From Corynebacterium sp. (GTDB lineage: Bacteria; Actinomycetota; Actinomycetes; Mycobacteriales; Mycobacteriaceae), in contig NZ_JAUNUG010000016.1 in NCBI RefSeq assembly GCF_030538285.1, positions 1 through 57,357 on the forward strand: 57,357 bases of DNA, written 5' to 3'. The first letter of the stretch is position 1. Every line of letters starts with the position of its first letter. The position numbers were made by a program, and so were the translations under genes. Under the pieces are notes generated by a model, which worked only from the letters and a program-made list of their open reading frames with translations, had not been told where the DNA came from and did no database searches. Positions 43,507-51,738 of the stretch are shown one piece after another.

Positions 43507-43580
43507 GGCCGGGGTTGACCCGGCCCAACGACAACAGCCTTTGTCGACGCCCCGCGGAACGTGAACCGCGGGGCGTCGAC
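43507..43580 (+). terminator. Tandem hairpins ending the rpsF-ssb-rplI operon
   Basis: First hairpin GGCCGGG-GTTGA-CCCGGCC (43507-43525). Second, much stronger: GTCGACGCCCCGCGG (43543-43557) paired with CCGCGGGGCGTCGAC (43566-43580), 15-bp perfect stem and 8-nt loop, followed by ATCTTTGTTTC. Confidence 0.85.
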
Positions 43581-43591
43581 ATCTTTGTTTC

Positions 43592-43953
43592 TGTGGATAA
43601 CTGTGGAGAAATGGGGATGATTCACCTGGCGGTCACCCCCCGGTTGCCGTTCTTTGGTGATTAGCGTGCTTATCGACGCCTGTCAAACGCCCTGCTGAGC
43701 GCAGTTATACACGGGCGGGGCCGGGTTGTTCACAGGTCCAATAATGGCCGTTATGCTGGGGTTTTGAGCGTTGAGTGAGTCTCGCCGTCGGAGGTTATCC
43801 ACAAGTTGTCCACAGGCCCGGTGGGGTAGTGGGGGACTACGACGTCTGTTAACCTCGACTTATCCACAGGACATGTGGATAACCCGAGTTCTTTAGGGCG
43901 GGGGACCCTGTGGAATGAGCCGCGTCAAGCAATGACAGTGTGAGTTGTCCACA
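43592..43953. promoter_or_regulatory. Cluster of DnaA boxes between rplI and dnaB
   Basis: Exact TTATCCACA boxes at 43795-43803 and 43860-43868 and, inverted, at 43592-43600 and 43874-43882. One-mismatch boxes: TTGTCCACA at 43806-43814 and 43945-43953, TTCTCCACA inverted at 43602-43610. Weaker: TTATACACG 43705-43713, TTGTTCACA 43726-43734. Pairs are close (11 and 14 bp start to start). The 430-bp stretch has no ORF. No dnaA, dnaN or rpmH is near, so this is unlikely to be oriC; DnaA control of dnaB or a DnaA-titrating site is more likely. Confidence 0.8.
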
Positions 43954-44006
43954 GGGGGCTGAGCAGCCGATTCGCGGTGTCCCAGTGGGCGGATAGACTG
44001 CGAGGC

Positions 44007-45464
44007 ATGACTTCAGGTTTCGGTGACGCCAGCTTCGATGACGACTACGTACCTCCGTCCGAGCCGGATCAGCCGGAGGATCAGGGGGAGCGTTCCCCGG
44101 CGCGGCGTCGCAACCGTGGCAACTCCGGGCCTGCCTTCAGCGAGTACCGGCAGCCCCCGCACGACCGGGAGGCGGAGCAGGGCGTGCTCGGGGCCATGCT
44201 GCTCAGCCCGAACACCGTGGTGGAGATCATCGGCGAGCTGTCACCGGAAGATTTCTTCCACCCGGCGCACCAGTTAATCTTCACCGCGATGATCGACCTG
44301 TTCGGTGAGAGCAAGGACATTGACCCGGTCATCGTCGCTGGCCGCCTGGACCGGCATAACGATCTGGAGCGCGTCGGCGGCGCGCCGTACCTGCACACCC
44401 TCATTTCCTCGGTGCCCACCGCGGCCAACGCCCGCTACTACGCGGAGATCGTGGCGGAGAAGGCGATTCTGCGGCGCCTGGTGGATGCGGGGACGCGGGT
44501 GGTCCAGCTCGGCTACGAGGGCAATGAGGGCGCGGAAGTAGAGGCCGTCCTCGACATGGCGCAGCAGGAGGTCTTCTCCATTGCACAGAAGTCGGAGACC
44601 GAGGACTATGCGGTGCTCGCCGACATCATCGAACCGACGATGGAGGAACTCGACCAGATCGCCAACCTCGGTGGCCTGGCGCAGGGTGTGCCCACGGGCT
44701 TCGTCGATCTGGACAACCTCACTAACGGTCTGCACGGCGGCCAGATGATCATCGTCGCCGCCCGCCCCGGTGTGGGTAAGTCGACGATCGCGCTGGACTT
44801 CATGCGCTCATGTTCCATCAAGCACGGTAAGGCCTCGGCGATCTTCTCCCTGGAGATGAGTAAGTCGGAGATCGTCATGCGCCTCATGTCAGCGGAGACG
44901 TCCATCAAGCTTTCCGACATGCGCGCCGGCCGCATGACCGATGAGGCGTGGACGACCCTGGCCAACCGCGTCGGGCAGATCTCCGAGGCACCACTATTTA
45001 TCGACGATTCCCCGAACCTGACCATGATGGAGATCCGCTCGAAGGCCCGTCGTCTCAAGCAGAAGCATGACCTGCAGCTCATTGTCATCGACTACCTGCA
45101 GCTGATGAGCTCGGGCAAGAAGGTCGAATCCCGTCAGCAGGAGGTCTCGGAGTTTTCCCGTCAGCTCAAGCTGTTGGCCAAGGAGCTCGATGTGCCGTTG
45201 GTGGCGATCTCGCAGCTCAACCGTGGCCCGGAATCCCGTACGGATAAACGTCCCCAGCTTGCGGATTTGCGTGAGTCCGGTTCGCTGGAGCAGGACGCCG
45301 ACATGGTCATGTTGCTCTACCGTCCCGACTCGCAGGATCGGGAGGATCCGCGCGCGGGTGAGGCGGACATCATCCTGGCGAAGCACCGCGGTGGACCGAT
45401 CGACACGGTGAGTGTGGCGCACCAGCTGCACTTCTCTCGTTTCGTCGATATGGCCCGCGGCTAG
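44007..45464 (+). CDS. dnaB: Replicative DNA helicase DnaB
   Basis: 485 aa from ATG 44007 (MTSGFGDASFDDDYV); a GTG at 43977 is an alternative. A -10-like TAGACT at 43993-43998 sits 8 nt before the ATG, so a leaderless message is plausible. N-terminal DnaG-interaction domain (REAEQGVLGAMLLSPNTVVEI), then RecA-like motor with Walker A VAARPGVGKSTIALDF (~253), Walker B LIVIDYLQLM and LADLRESGSLEQDADMVMLLYR. Unlike the M. tuberculosis gene as I recall it, no intein interrupts the motor. Unwinds DNA at the replication fork as a hexamer. Confidence 0.96.
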   Translation: MTSGFGDASFDDDYVPPSEPDQPEDQGERSPARRRNRGNSGPAFSEYRQPPHDREAEQGVLGAMLLSPNTVVEIIGELSPEDFFHPAHQLIFTAMIDLFGESKDIDPVIVAGRLDRHNDLERVGGAPYLHTLISSVPTAANARYYAEIVAEKAILRRLVDAGTRVVQLGYEGNEGAEVEAVLDMAQQEVFSIAQKSETEDYAVLADIIEPTMEELDQIANLGGLAQGVPTGFVDLDNLTNGLHGGQMIIVAARPGVGKSTIALDFMRSCSIKHGKASAIFSLEMSKSEIVMRLMSAETSIKLSDMRAGRMTDEAWTTLANRVGQISEAPLFIDDSPNLTMMEIRSKARRLKQKHDLQLIVIDYLQLMSSGKKVESRQQEVSEFSRQLKLLAKELDVPLVAISQLNRGPESRTDKRPQLADLRESGSLEQDADMVMLLYRPDSQDREDPRAGEADIILAKHRGGPIDTVSVAHQLHFSRFVDMARG

Positions 45465-45471
45465 CGACAGG

Positions 45472-45498
45472 AAGAGTGCGCAGCTGCGCACTCTTTTT
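45472..45498 (+). terminator. Terminator of dnaB built on palindrome copy 4
   Basis: The 16-mer GTGCGCAGCTGCGCAC (45476-45491) is extended to a 24-bp perfect palindrome AAGAG...CTCTT (45472-45495) and followed by TTT, 7 bp after the dnaB stop. This copy looks like a working terminator; its perfect symmetry leaves no free loop, so the hairpin must open centrally. Confidence 0.75.
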
Positions 45499-45552
45499 GG
45501 CGTGTGACCTGGGATGACGCCGCGAACCTCAGAAAGTAGCGATGCATCACTA

Positions 45553-45605
45553 TTGACGTAGCGATATATCGCCGGTTATGGTGGGGTTGACATTCCGATA
45601 TATCG
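45553..45605 (+). promoter_or_regulatory. padR promoter with two operator palindromes
   Basis: -35 TTGACG (45553-45558) and -10 TTATGG (45576-45581) flank GCGATATATCGC (45561-45572), a perfect 12-bp palindrome in the spacer. A second copy of its core, CGATATATCG (45596-45605), lies 35 bp downstream (about 3.3 helical turns) just before the ribosome site. Arrangement fits autorepression by the PadR protein. Confidence 0.65.
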
Positions 45606-45619
45606 AAAGGAACACGGAT

Positions 45620-46120
45620 TTGTACGACATCACCATCAATCAGGGATTCAACGGCGATCGCTGCGGCCGACGGGGTCACCGCGGTCGCGGCCGCGGTGGG
45701 CGGGCCGGGCGCGGAGATCTGCGCCAGGTCATCCTCGTGCTACTGGCCGAGAAGCCGATGCACGGCTACCAGCTCATCGCCGAGATCGGCGAGCGCACCG
45801 ACGGGGCCTGGACCCCCTCTCCGGGCGGGATTTACCCCAACCTCAGCCTCCTGGAGGACGAGGGTCTGATCACCATGTCGGTGGAACAGGGCCGCAAGCT
45901 GGCCACCCTCAATGCCCAGGGCCGCGCCCAGGTGGAGGCTCACCCCGAGTGGGCGAGCATCCTCGACGATTACCGCGAACGCTCCGATGAGGATCCCCGT
46001 GGCCGCTACGGCAGGGCTTTCCGGGAGCTGAAGGGGGCGGTGCGGGACGCCGGTGCGGATAAACACGATGACGTCGCCGATATCCTCAGTGCGGCCGCCC
46101 GGAAGATCCGCGGCCTTTAG
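45620..46120 (+). CDS. PadR-family transcriptional regulator
   Basis: 166 aa from a TTG at 45620 with GAAAGGAA upstream; a start at 45578 would place the second operator inside the gene. Residues ~10-32 are a Gly/Arg run (CGRRGHRGRGRGGRAGRGD), then the PadR winged helix: LRQVILVLLAEKPMHGYQLIAEIGERTDGAWTPS with GGIYPNLSLLEDEGLI. C-terminal helices follow. Likely represses itself and perhaps the adjacent MFS gene, with which it converges in a 35-bp overlap of coding ends. Confidence 0.88.
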   Translation: MYDITINQGFNGDRCGRRGHRGRGRGGRAGRGDLRQVILVLLAEKPMHGYQLIAEIGERTDGAWTPSPGGIYPNLSLLEDEGLITMSVEQGRKLATLNAQGRAQVEAHPEWASILDDYRERSDEDPRGRYGRAFRELKGAVRDAGADKHDDVADILSAAARKIRGL

Positions 46121-47270
46121 CAACCCGCACCACCGGCGGAATCGACGCCACCGCGATGAGGGCACCCATGATGAACAGGGGTGGATAGCCCAGCGCCGGG
46201 CCGAGATAGGACAGGGCCAACGGGGCGAAGAAGCCCACGTAGGTCAATGAGTAGAAGACAGCCGTGGCAGCACCCAGCTCCGCGGGTGGTGCGATGAGCT
46301 TTACCTCCCGCAGGCCAGAGACCATCATGATGCCGTAGGCGGCGCCGAGGAGCACCGCCGCCACGATCACCAGCCAGGGCCACCGCGTCACCGCCACGGC
46401 GGTGGACACGAGCATGCCGGCGACCACGAAGCCGAGTCCGAGGATCGCGGGCGGCACCAGATCTGAACCGAAGCGCGTGGCCAAAGGCTGCACCAGGACA
46501 CCGGTGGCCATGGTCACGGCGGCGATGACGCCGGTGAATGCCACCGTCCAGGACACCTGCTCACTCACCAGGGCGGTGAGGGTGGCAAAAGACGTTGACA
46601 CCGCGCCGAAACCCCACGGCGCCCACGCTGCGACCGCCCATAAGAAGTCCCGCGACAACACGCTGCGGGAAAACAGTGCGCGACGGGCCTGCGTCTTGTG
46701 GGGTGCCCCGCCCGGAGTCATCCACACCACGGGTGCGATGAGGGTCAGCAGCCCCAGGTGCACCAGGTAGGGGAGGAGGTCCGGGTGGGGTAGAAACTGC
46801 GCGATGAGGCCACCGAGCAGGGGGCCACCGCCGAAGCCGAGGGATAGCGCGACGGTGGCACGTCGGGCGCCCACGTGCGCGGGGCCAGCGGATAATTCCT
46901 GGAGCCACGCGGCGCCCGCTGCCATTACCAGCCCGATTGCCACTCCGGCGATGAAACGGCCGAGTATCAGGGCCGCAAACGACCCCGTGGTGCCCAGCGC
47001 GAGGACCACCGACCCCACTCCACCCAAGATGAGCGCGGGGCGGATCAGGGCGCGCCGCCCTTGGGTGTCGGACAGTGGTCCGCCGATGAGCAGGGCCGGA
47101 ACGAGGCCCAGGACGTAGATCGCCAGGAGGAACGTGACCTGGGGTTGACTGAGACCGGCGACATCCCGGTAGGCGGGCAGGAGGGGCGCGAAGACGTTGG
47201 CGCCGAAGGCGACGGTGAACATCCCGAGACCGACCCTGAGCCAGCTGCGGCTGGCGTCGATCCCGGACAT
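46086..47270 (-). CDS. MFS transporter, probable drug efflux type
   Basis: 394 aa, twelve hydrophobic segments. DHA1-like marks: LLPAYRDVAGLSQPQVTFLLA, GGPLSDTQGRRALIRPALIL (motif A between helices 2 and 3) and GRFIAGVAIGLVMAAGAAWL. AGGAGG before ATG 47270. PadR regulators frequently control neighbouring efflux pumps, so a drug or toxic compound exporter is likely; substrate unknown. Last 35 bp are read on both strands. Confidence 0.82.
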   Translation of the reverse strand: MSGIDASRSWLRVGLGMFTVAFGANVFAPLLPAYRDVAGLSQPQVTFLLAIYVLGLVPALLIGGPLSDTQGRRALIRPALILGGVGSVVLALGTTGSFAALILGRFIAGVAIGLVMAAGAAWLQELSAGPAHVGARRATVALSLGFGGGPLLGGLIAQFLPHPDLLPYLVHLGLLTLIAPVVWMTPGGAPHKTQARRALFSRSVLSRDFLWAVAAWAPWGFGAVSTSFATLTALVSEQVSWTVAFTGVIAAVTMATGVLVQPLATRFGSDLVPPAILGLGFVVAGMLVSTAVAVTRWPWLVIVAAVLLGAAYGIMMVSGLREVKLIAPPAELGAATAVFYSLTYVGFFAPLALSYLGPALGYPPLFIMGALIAVASIPPVVRVAKGRGSSGRPH

Positions 47271-47640
47271 TCTGCCTCCTAGGTGTGATCTGTGACTGCC
47301 CGCACAGTCTACGCGCCACTGTCGCTCAGCTAACCCCGCTCTATCATTCGACCGGCCTCCTGTGGAGCCCCCCTGGGGTAACCCCGGGAATCTCCCCGGC
47401 AGCGGGTCACCCCCGAAAGTGGGTAGGGTGCAGGTCCTGGGGTCGCCCTATAAGTGAGGAAGGTCACGCCTCAAAGGGTTGCCATCCTGGGCTTTTGGTG
47501 CATTTTAGGTAACCCTATATAAGGGCCGCGTTACTTAGGCATGGCTTAGCAATGGTGCCTGACCTGCATGAACTGCCCTAAACTCAGTCACATCGTAAGA
47601 ACATCACCACCCCGAGCACCGGACCTTAAGGAGGGACACC
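47271..47640 (+). promoter_or_regulatory. 370-bp non-coding region and leader of the 56-codon gene
   Basis: GC-rich inverted words GGGGTAACCCC-type and CCGGG-AATCT-CCCCGG near 47374-47399 suggest structure. A promoter TTGGTG (47495-47500)/17 bp/TATAAG (47518-47523) would start RNA near 47530, leaving a ~110-nt leader. The leader has TTAGGCATGGCTTAGCAA (47535-47552), resembling a DtxR box loosely, and AGGCA ... TGCCT pairing (47537-47560). AAGGAGGG ends it. No known riboswitch consensus recognised. Confidence 0.4.
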
Positions 47641-47811
47641 ATGACCACGCGAGAATTCAATCCCCGAACCGCCACCTTCAACAACACCATCCGCGTCGAG
47701 CGCACCGAGCGCGCCACCATCCTGGCCGTGCCGCGCAGCCTCGAGGATTTTGCCCACGAGCGTAAGCCCAGCTTCATGGACCGCCTGGCAGGCATGTTTA
47801 GCTTCGGCTAG
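47641..47811 (+). CDS. Small protein of 56 aa, unknown
   Basis: ATG 47641 follows AAGGAGGG at 7 nt, one of the best ribosome sites in the window, and a strong terminator starts 11 bp after the stop, so this is a real single-gene unit. Sequence MTTREFNPRTATFNNTIRVE .. RATILAVPRSLEDFAHERK ends PSFMDRLAGMFSFG. Charged and probably soluble, with an amphipathic C-terminal end that could touch membrane. No family recognised. Confidence 0.75.
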   Translation: MTTREFNPRTATFNNTIRVERTERATILAVPRSLEDFAHERKPSFMDRLAGMFSFG

Positions 47812-47822
47812 TACCACCACTT

Positions 47823-47854
47823 ACACCCCCCGGTTCGCATGAATCGGGGGGTGT
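47823..47854 (+). terminator. Terminator of the 56-codon gene
   Basis: ACACCCCCCGGTTC (47823-47836) pairs with GAATCGGGGGGTGT (47841-47854), 14-bp stem with one G-T wobble and GCAT loop, followed by CGTCGTTCTC. It also faces the convergent transporter gene. Confidence 0.85.
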
Positions 47855-47869
47855 CGTCGTTCTCGGGCC

Positions 47870-49210
47870 TTAGGCGTCGAGTACCTTGCCCCGCTGTTCA
47901 GGGAGTGTGAGCGTGGCCACCGCCGCCACCACGAAAGCTGCGGAGAAAAGACCGAACAGGGCTACCGAGTCTCCCCACAGCAGGATGGGCGGCACGATGA
48001 GCGGGGCGATGATGGAGGCGATGCGTCCGAAACCTGCCGCCGCGCCGGTGCCCGCGCCGCGGATGTGCGAGGGGTAGAGCTCCGGCCCGATGGCGTAGAG
48101 CGCGCCCCAGGCACCCAGGTTGAAAAACGACAGCAGGCAACCGGCCATGATGATGGTTGTTTCCGTGGAGGCGGTGCCGAAGAACATCGCCGACGCGGCC
48201 GAGCCGACCAGGAAGGTCGCCAGGGTGGGGCGCCGCCCCCAGGTCTCAATCAACCAGGCTGCCACCGCGTACCCCGGCAGCTGGGCGAGGGTGATGATGA
48301 GCGTGAACTGGAAGGATTTCACCAGGGTGAAGCCGTCGGCCACCAGCAGTGAGGGAATCCAGATGAAGGCGCCGTAATAGGAGAGGTTGACGCCGAACCA
48401 TACGATCCATAAAGCGGCGGTGCGCCCCCGCAGGCCGCGGGCCCAGATGGAGGAAGCATCCGCGAAATCCTCGCGGGGAAGTTCGCGCAGGCGTTGGGTT
48501 TCGGCGGCGTCGATACGCTCTAGTTTGGCCGGGGAGACCTCGGCCTCGAAGGAGGTGACAATCTCCTCGGCCTTGTCATGCCTGCCCTTATCCTCCAGGA
48601 AGCGCACTGACTCGGGCAGGCCTTTGCGCACGTAAATGGCATAGAAGGTGGGGATCATTCCGAGCGCCAGTGCCCACCGCCAGCCTTCGTCGGAAGCGGT
48701 GACTACGAAGTAGCCGATGAGGGCGGCCGCAATCCAGCCCACCGCCCAGAAGGCCTCGAGGATAACCACCATGCGCCCGCGGTATTTCCGGGGCGAGAAC
48801 TCGGAGACCAGGGTGGAAGCGACGGGAAGTTCCGCGCCCAGGCCCAGGCCGACCACGAAACGCAGAGCGATGAGCACCGCCAGGCTGCCAGCCAGTGCGG
48901 AGGCTCCCGTGGCCAGTCCGTAGATGAGCAGGGTCAGGGCGAAGACCTGGCGGCGACCGATGCGGTCGGCCAGCAGTCCGCCGAGCGTGGCGCCCAGTGC
49001 CATGCCGACGAAACCGATAGAGCCCAGCCAGGATGTCTGCGTCGGGGTGAGTCCCCAGTGCACGACGAGTGCGGCCATGATGAAGGAGATGAGCCCGACG
49101 TCCATCGCGTCAAGTGCCCAACCGATGCCCGAGCCGAAGAGCAGTTTGCGGTGCTTTCCGGTGACCGGCAGTCGGTCCAGCCGCTGGTTCCTGGTCAGTG
49201 CGTGGTTCAT
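47870..49210 (-). CDS. MFS transporter, NiaP/AAHS-like (possibly nicotinate)
   Basis: 446 aa, twelve hydrophobic segments. Helix 1 [21 protein letters not shown] has the D-x-x-D pattern of aromatic acid/H+ and SV2-like transporters; [43 protein letters not shown] and [20 protein letters not shown] follow. The start region resembles YceI/NiaP, the niacin transporter of B. subtilis, as I remember it; other aromatic acids are possible. Overlaps the copA end by 4 bp (its ATG lies in the copA stop). Confidence 0.8.
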   Translation of the reverse strand: MNHALTRNQRLDRLPVTGKHRKLLFGSGIGWALDAMDVGLISFIMAALVVHWGLTPTQTSWLGSIGFVGMALGATLGGLLADRIGRRQVFALTLLIYGLATGASALAGSLAVLIALRFVVGLGLGAELPVASTLVSEFSPRKYRGRMVVILEAFWAVGWIAAALIGYFVVTASDEGWRWALALGMIPTFYAIYVRKGLPESVRFLEDKGRHDKAEEIVTSFEAEVSPAKLERIDAAETQRLRELPREDFADASSIWARGLRGRTAALWIVWFGVNLSYYGAFIWIPSLLVADGFTLVKSFQFTLIITLAQLPGYAVAAWLIETWGRRPTLATFLVGSAASAMFFGTASTETTIIMAGCLLSFFNLGAWGALYAIGPELYPSHIRGAGTGAAAGFGRIASIIAPLIVPPILLWGDSVALFGLFSAAFVVAAVATLTLPEQRGKVLDA

Positions 49211-51432
49211 GCGTTGATCTTAAACCCGCGCAGGCGCAGCGAGTTGCTCACCACGAACACGGAGGAGAAGGCCATGGCCACGCCGGCGAGCATGGGGTTG
49301 AGGAAACCTGCCGCCGCGACGGGGATGAGGACGACGTTGTAGGCGAATGCCCAGAACAGGTTGCCCTTGATGGTGCCCAGTGTGCGCCGGGAAAGGCGGA
49401 TGGCATCCCCGGCGGAGCGCAGGTCATCGTTCATGAGGGTGATGTCGGAGGCTTCGATGGCTACGTCGGTGCCGGCGCCCATCGCCAGGCCGAGGTCGGC
49501 GCGGGCGAGCGCGGCCGCGTCGTTGACGCCGTCACCGACCATGGCCACGGTGCGGCCCTCATTCTGGAGCTTCTCGACGACCGCGACCTTCTCATCCGGC
49601 ATTACTTCCGCGATGACATCGTCTGGGTGGATGCCCACCTCGGCGGCCACCGCACGTGCGGCACCGGAGTTGTCGCCGGTGAGCAGCATGGGGCGCATGC
49701 CGAGCTCACGCATCGTGGTGATGGCCTGCGCGGAGGTGGCCTTGACGGTATCGCGGACGGTGATCACGCCCGCCGCCTGCTCATCCACCGTCACGAGGAC
49801 CGGGGTGCCGCCCTGCTCCTGGGCCCGAGCCACCGCGGCACTGAGTTCCTGCGGAAGCTGCGTAGCAGGGCGCCCGATGTTGACGTCGCGCCCGGCGACG
49901 AGGCCGCGCACCCCCTGCCCGGGCACCGCGGTGAAGTTCTCCACGCCAGGCAGGTTCGCGCCGGCCCGGGTCACGATCGCCCGGGCGATGGGATGTTCGG
50001 ATCCGGCCTCGACAGCTGCCGCCAGCCGCAGGATCTCGTCTTCCGCGAATCCATCGGCCACCACCGAGTCCACGGACATGGCTCCTTCGGTGACGGTGCC
50101 AGTTTTGTCCATGACGATGGTGTCCACCCGGCGGGTGGATTCGAGCACCTCAGGTCCCTTGATCAGCAGGCCCAGCTGTGCGCCCCGGCTCGTGCCCACC
50201 AGCAGGGCGGTCGGGGTGGCCAGACCCAGGGCGCAGGGGCAGGCGATGATGAGGACGGCCACCGCGGCGGTGAAGGAGGGTGCCAGTCCGTGACCGAGGG
50301 CCAGGTGGGCGGAAAGAGTCAGTAGTGACACGACGATGACCACCGGCACGAAGACCTGGGAGATCCGGTCAACCAGGCGCTGTACGGGGGCTTTTTTGGC
50401 CTGTGCCTCGGACACTAGGCGGGCCATCTGCGCCAGCGTCGAGTCAGCGCCCACGCGGGTGACCTCGATGAGCAGGCGCCCGGAGGCATTGATCGTCGCG
50501 CCGGTGACCCGGGAGCCGACGTTGACCTCTACCGGTACGGATTCCCCGGTGAGCATGGATTCGTCAACGGCGGAGGCACCCTCGACGACGCGGCCGTCGG
50601 CGGCGATCTTCTCGCCGGGGCGCACGACGATGACATCGCCTGCCGCCAGCTCGCTTAGGGGAACGCGGACCTCGCGGGCATCGCGCAGCACTGCCGCATC
50701 CTTGGCGCCCATGTCGAGCAGGGCGCGCAAGGCCTCGGAGGAGCGCCCCTTGGCGCGGATCTCAAACCATCGTCCCAGCAGCAGGAAGGTGATCACCACG
50801 GCGGTGGTCTCCAGGTAGATCTCGTCCATGGTGGTGTCCGCGGGGAACAGGTGCATTTCCATGGTCATGCCGGGATGCCCGGCATTGCCGATAAACAGCG
50901 CCCACAGGCTCCACAGGTACGCCGCAGAAGTGCCGAGTGTGATGAGGGTGTCCATGGTGAAGGACCCCTGCCGCAGGTTCGCCCACGTCGCCCGGTGGAA
51001 GGGGGCGCCGCCGGTGAAGAACACGGGCGTGGTCATGGTGAGCACAGCCCACTGCCAGTGATTGAACTGCCACGCCGGGATCATGCTCAGCGCCACGATC
51101 GGTACGGTGAGCAGCGCCGACATGATGAGACGCTGCTTGAGGTCCGCAGCGTCCCGGCGGCGGGCGGTTTCGTGCGGGTCCTCGCTTATCGACGCCCCCT
51201 CGCTCCCCGTCGGAGCTTCCTTGTTGATCTCGAAGGCGTCGTACCCGGCGCCGCGGACCACGTCGATGAGGGTGCTTTTATCCACCTTCGCCGGGTCGAA
51301 GGAGATGGCGGCGGATTCGGTGGCGAAGTTGACCGTGGCCTCGACGCCGTCGACTTTGTTGAGTTTGCGTTCCACACGGCCGGAGCAGGCCGTGCAGGTC
51401 ATGCCGGTGACGCCGAGATCCAGAGTGTCCAT
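49207..51432 (-). CDS. copA: Copper-exporting P-type ATPase
   Basis: 741 aa from ATG 51432. One N-terminal HMA domain with [16 protein letters not shown] (metal CxxC), eight membrane helices, actuator TGES in [14 protein letters not shown], intramembrane CPC in [15 protein letters not shown] (~398), phosphorylation site DKTGTVTEG (~441), HP in GSEHPIARA, and hinge [20 protein letters not shown]. Pumps Cu(I) out. The codons AGC/ATA in EGASISED reflect the GCTTATCGACG word on the other strand at 51184. A CsoR-type box precedes the start. Confidence 0.95.
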   Translation of the reverse strand: MDTLDLGVTGMTCTACSGRVERKLNKVDGVEATVNFATESAAISFDPAKVDKSTLIDVVRGAGYDAFEINKEAPTGSEGASISEDPHETARRRDAADLKQRLIMSALLTVPIVALSMIPAWQFNHWQWAVLTMTTPVFFTGGAPFHRATWANLRQGSFTMDTLITLGTSAAYLWSLWALFIGNAGHPGMTMEMHLFPADTTMDEIYLETTAVVITFLLLGRWFEIRAKGRSSEALRALLDMGAKDAAVLRDAREVRVPLSELAAGDVIVVRPGEKIAADGRVVEGASAVDESMLTGESVPVEVNVGSRVTGATINASGRLLIEVTRVGADSTLAQMARLVSEAQAKKAPVQRLVDRISQVFVPVVIVVSLLTLSAHLALGHGLAPSFTAAVAVLIIACPCALGLATPTALLVGTSRGAQLGLLIKGPEVLESTRRVDTIVMDKTGTVTEGAMSVDSVVADGFAEDEILRLAAAVEAGSEHPIARAIVTRAGANLPGVENFTAVPGQGVRGLVAGRDVNIGRPATQLPQELSAAVARAQEQGGTPVLVTVDEQAAGVITVRDTVKATSAQAITTMRELGMRPMLLTGDNSGAARAVAAEVGIHPDDVIAEVMPDEKVAVVEKLQNEGRTVAMVGDGVNDAAALARADLGLAMGAGTDVAIEASDITLMNDDLRSAGDAIRLSRRTLGTIKGNLFWAFAYNVVLIPVAAAGFLNPMLAGVAMAFSSVFVVSNSLRLRGFKINA

Positions 51433-51444
51433 GAACCCCACGCT

Positions 51445-51461
51445 ATACCCCCATGGGGTAT
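51445..51461 (-). promoter_or_regulatory. CsoR-type copper box before copA
   Basis: ATACCCCCATGGGGTAT, 17 bp, 13 bp upstream of copA. On the minus strand it lies between TTGCCG and TATAGC, and the same TTGCCGAATACCCC .. GGGTATAG arrangement is repeated before copZ. Confidence 0.75.
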
Positions 51462-51472
51462 TCGGCAAGGGC

Positions 51473-51673
51473 TTAGGCCAGCTGGTAGCCCGCTTCCTCG
51501 ATGGCGGCAGTGACGGCGGCATCGGTGAAGCCCTCGCCGCTGACGGTGACGGTGCCGGTCTCGTGGGAGGCATCGACCGTGGACACGCCGGCCACCTCAC
51601 CGACCTCCTCGCGAACGGACATCTCGCAGTGGCCGCAGGTCATGCCCTCGACCTGGTAGTTCTTGACTGCCAT
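51473..51673 (-). CDS. copZ: Copper chaperone CopZ (HMA domain)
   Basis: 66 aa. [11 protein letters not shown] holds the CxxC-type copper site near residue 13, and the fold continues to [23 protein letters not shown] before the ATG. It would deliver Cu(I) to CopA, encoded 40 bp downstream. Has its own copper box upstream. Confidence 0.92.
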   Translation of the reverse strand: MAVKNYQVEGMTCGHCEMSVREEVGEVAGVSTVDASHETGTVTVSGEGFTDAAVTAAIEEAGYQLA

Positions 51674-51711
51674 AGGTTCTCCAATCTCTAGAGGTTATTC
51701 AGATAAATCTA

Positions 51712-51727
51712 TACCCTCAGGGGGTAT
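51712..51727 (-). promoter_or_regulatory. CsoR-type copper box before copZ
   Basis: ATACCCTCAGGGGTAT, 16 bp, 38 bp upstream of copZ, flanked by TTGCCG and TATAGA on the minus strand. Second copy of the copA control element. Confidence 0.75.
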
Positions 51728-51738
51728 TCGGCAATGGG

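Noticed and set aside
43592-43953. Chromosomal origin oriC
   Set aside because: DnaA boxes are dense, but dnaA, dnaN, rpmH and a clear AT-rich unwinding stretch are missing; kept only as a DnaA-binding locus.
44007-45464. Intein within dnaB
   Set aside because: Walker A and following motifs are contiguous and the length (485 aa) is that of an uninterrupted DnaB.
47341-47640. Cyclic-di-AMP, cobalamin or M-box riboswitch
   Set aside because: None of the conserved core words of these riboswitches is visible; only generic pairing potential.
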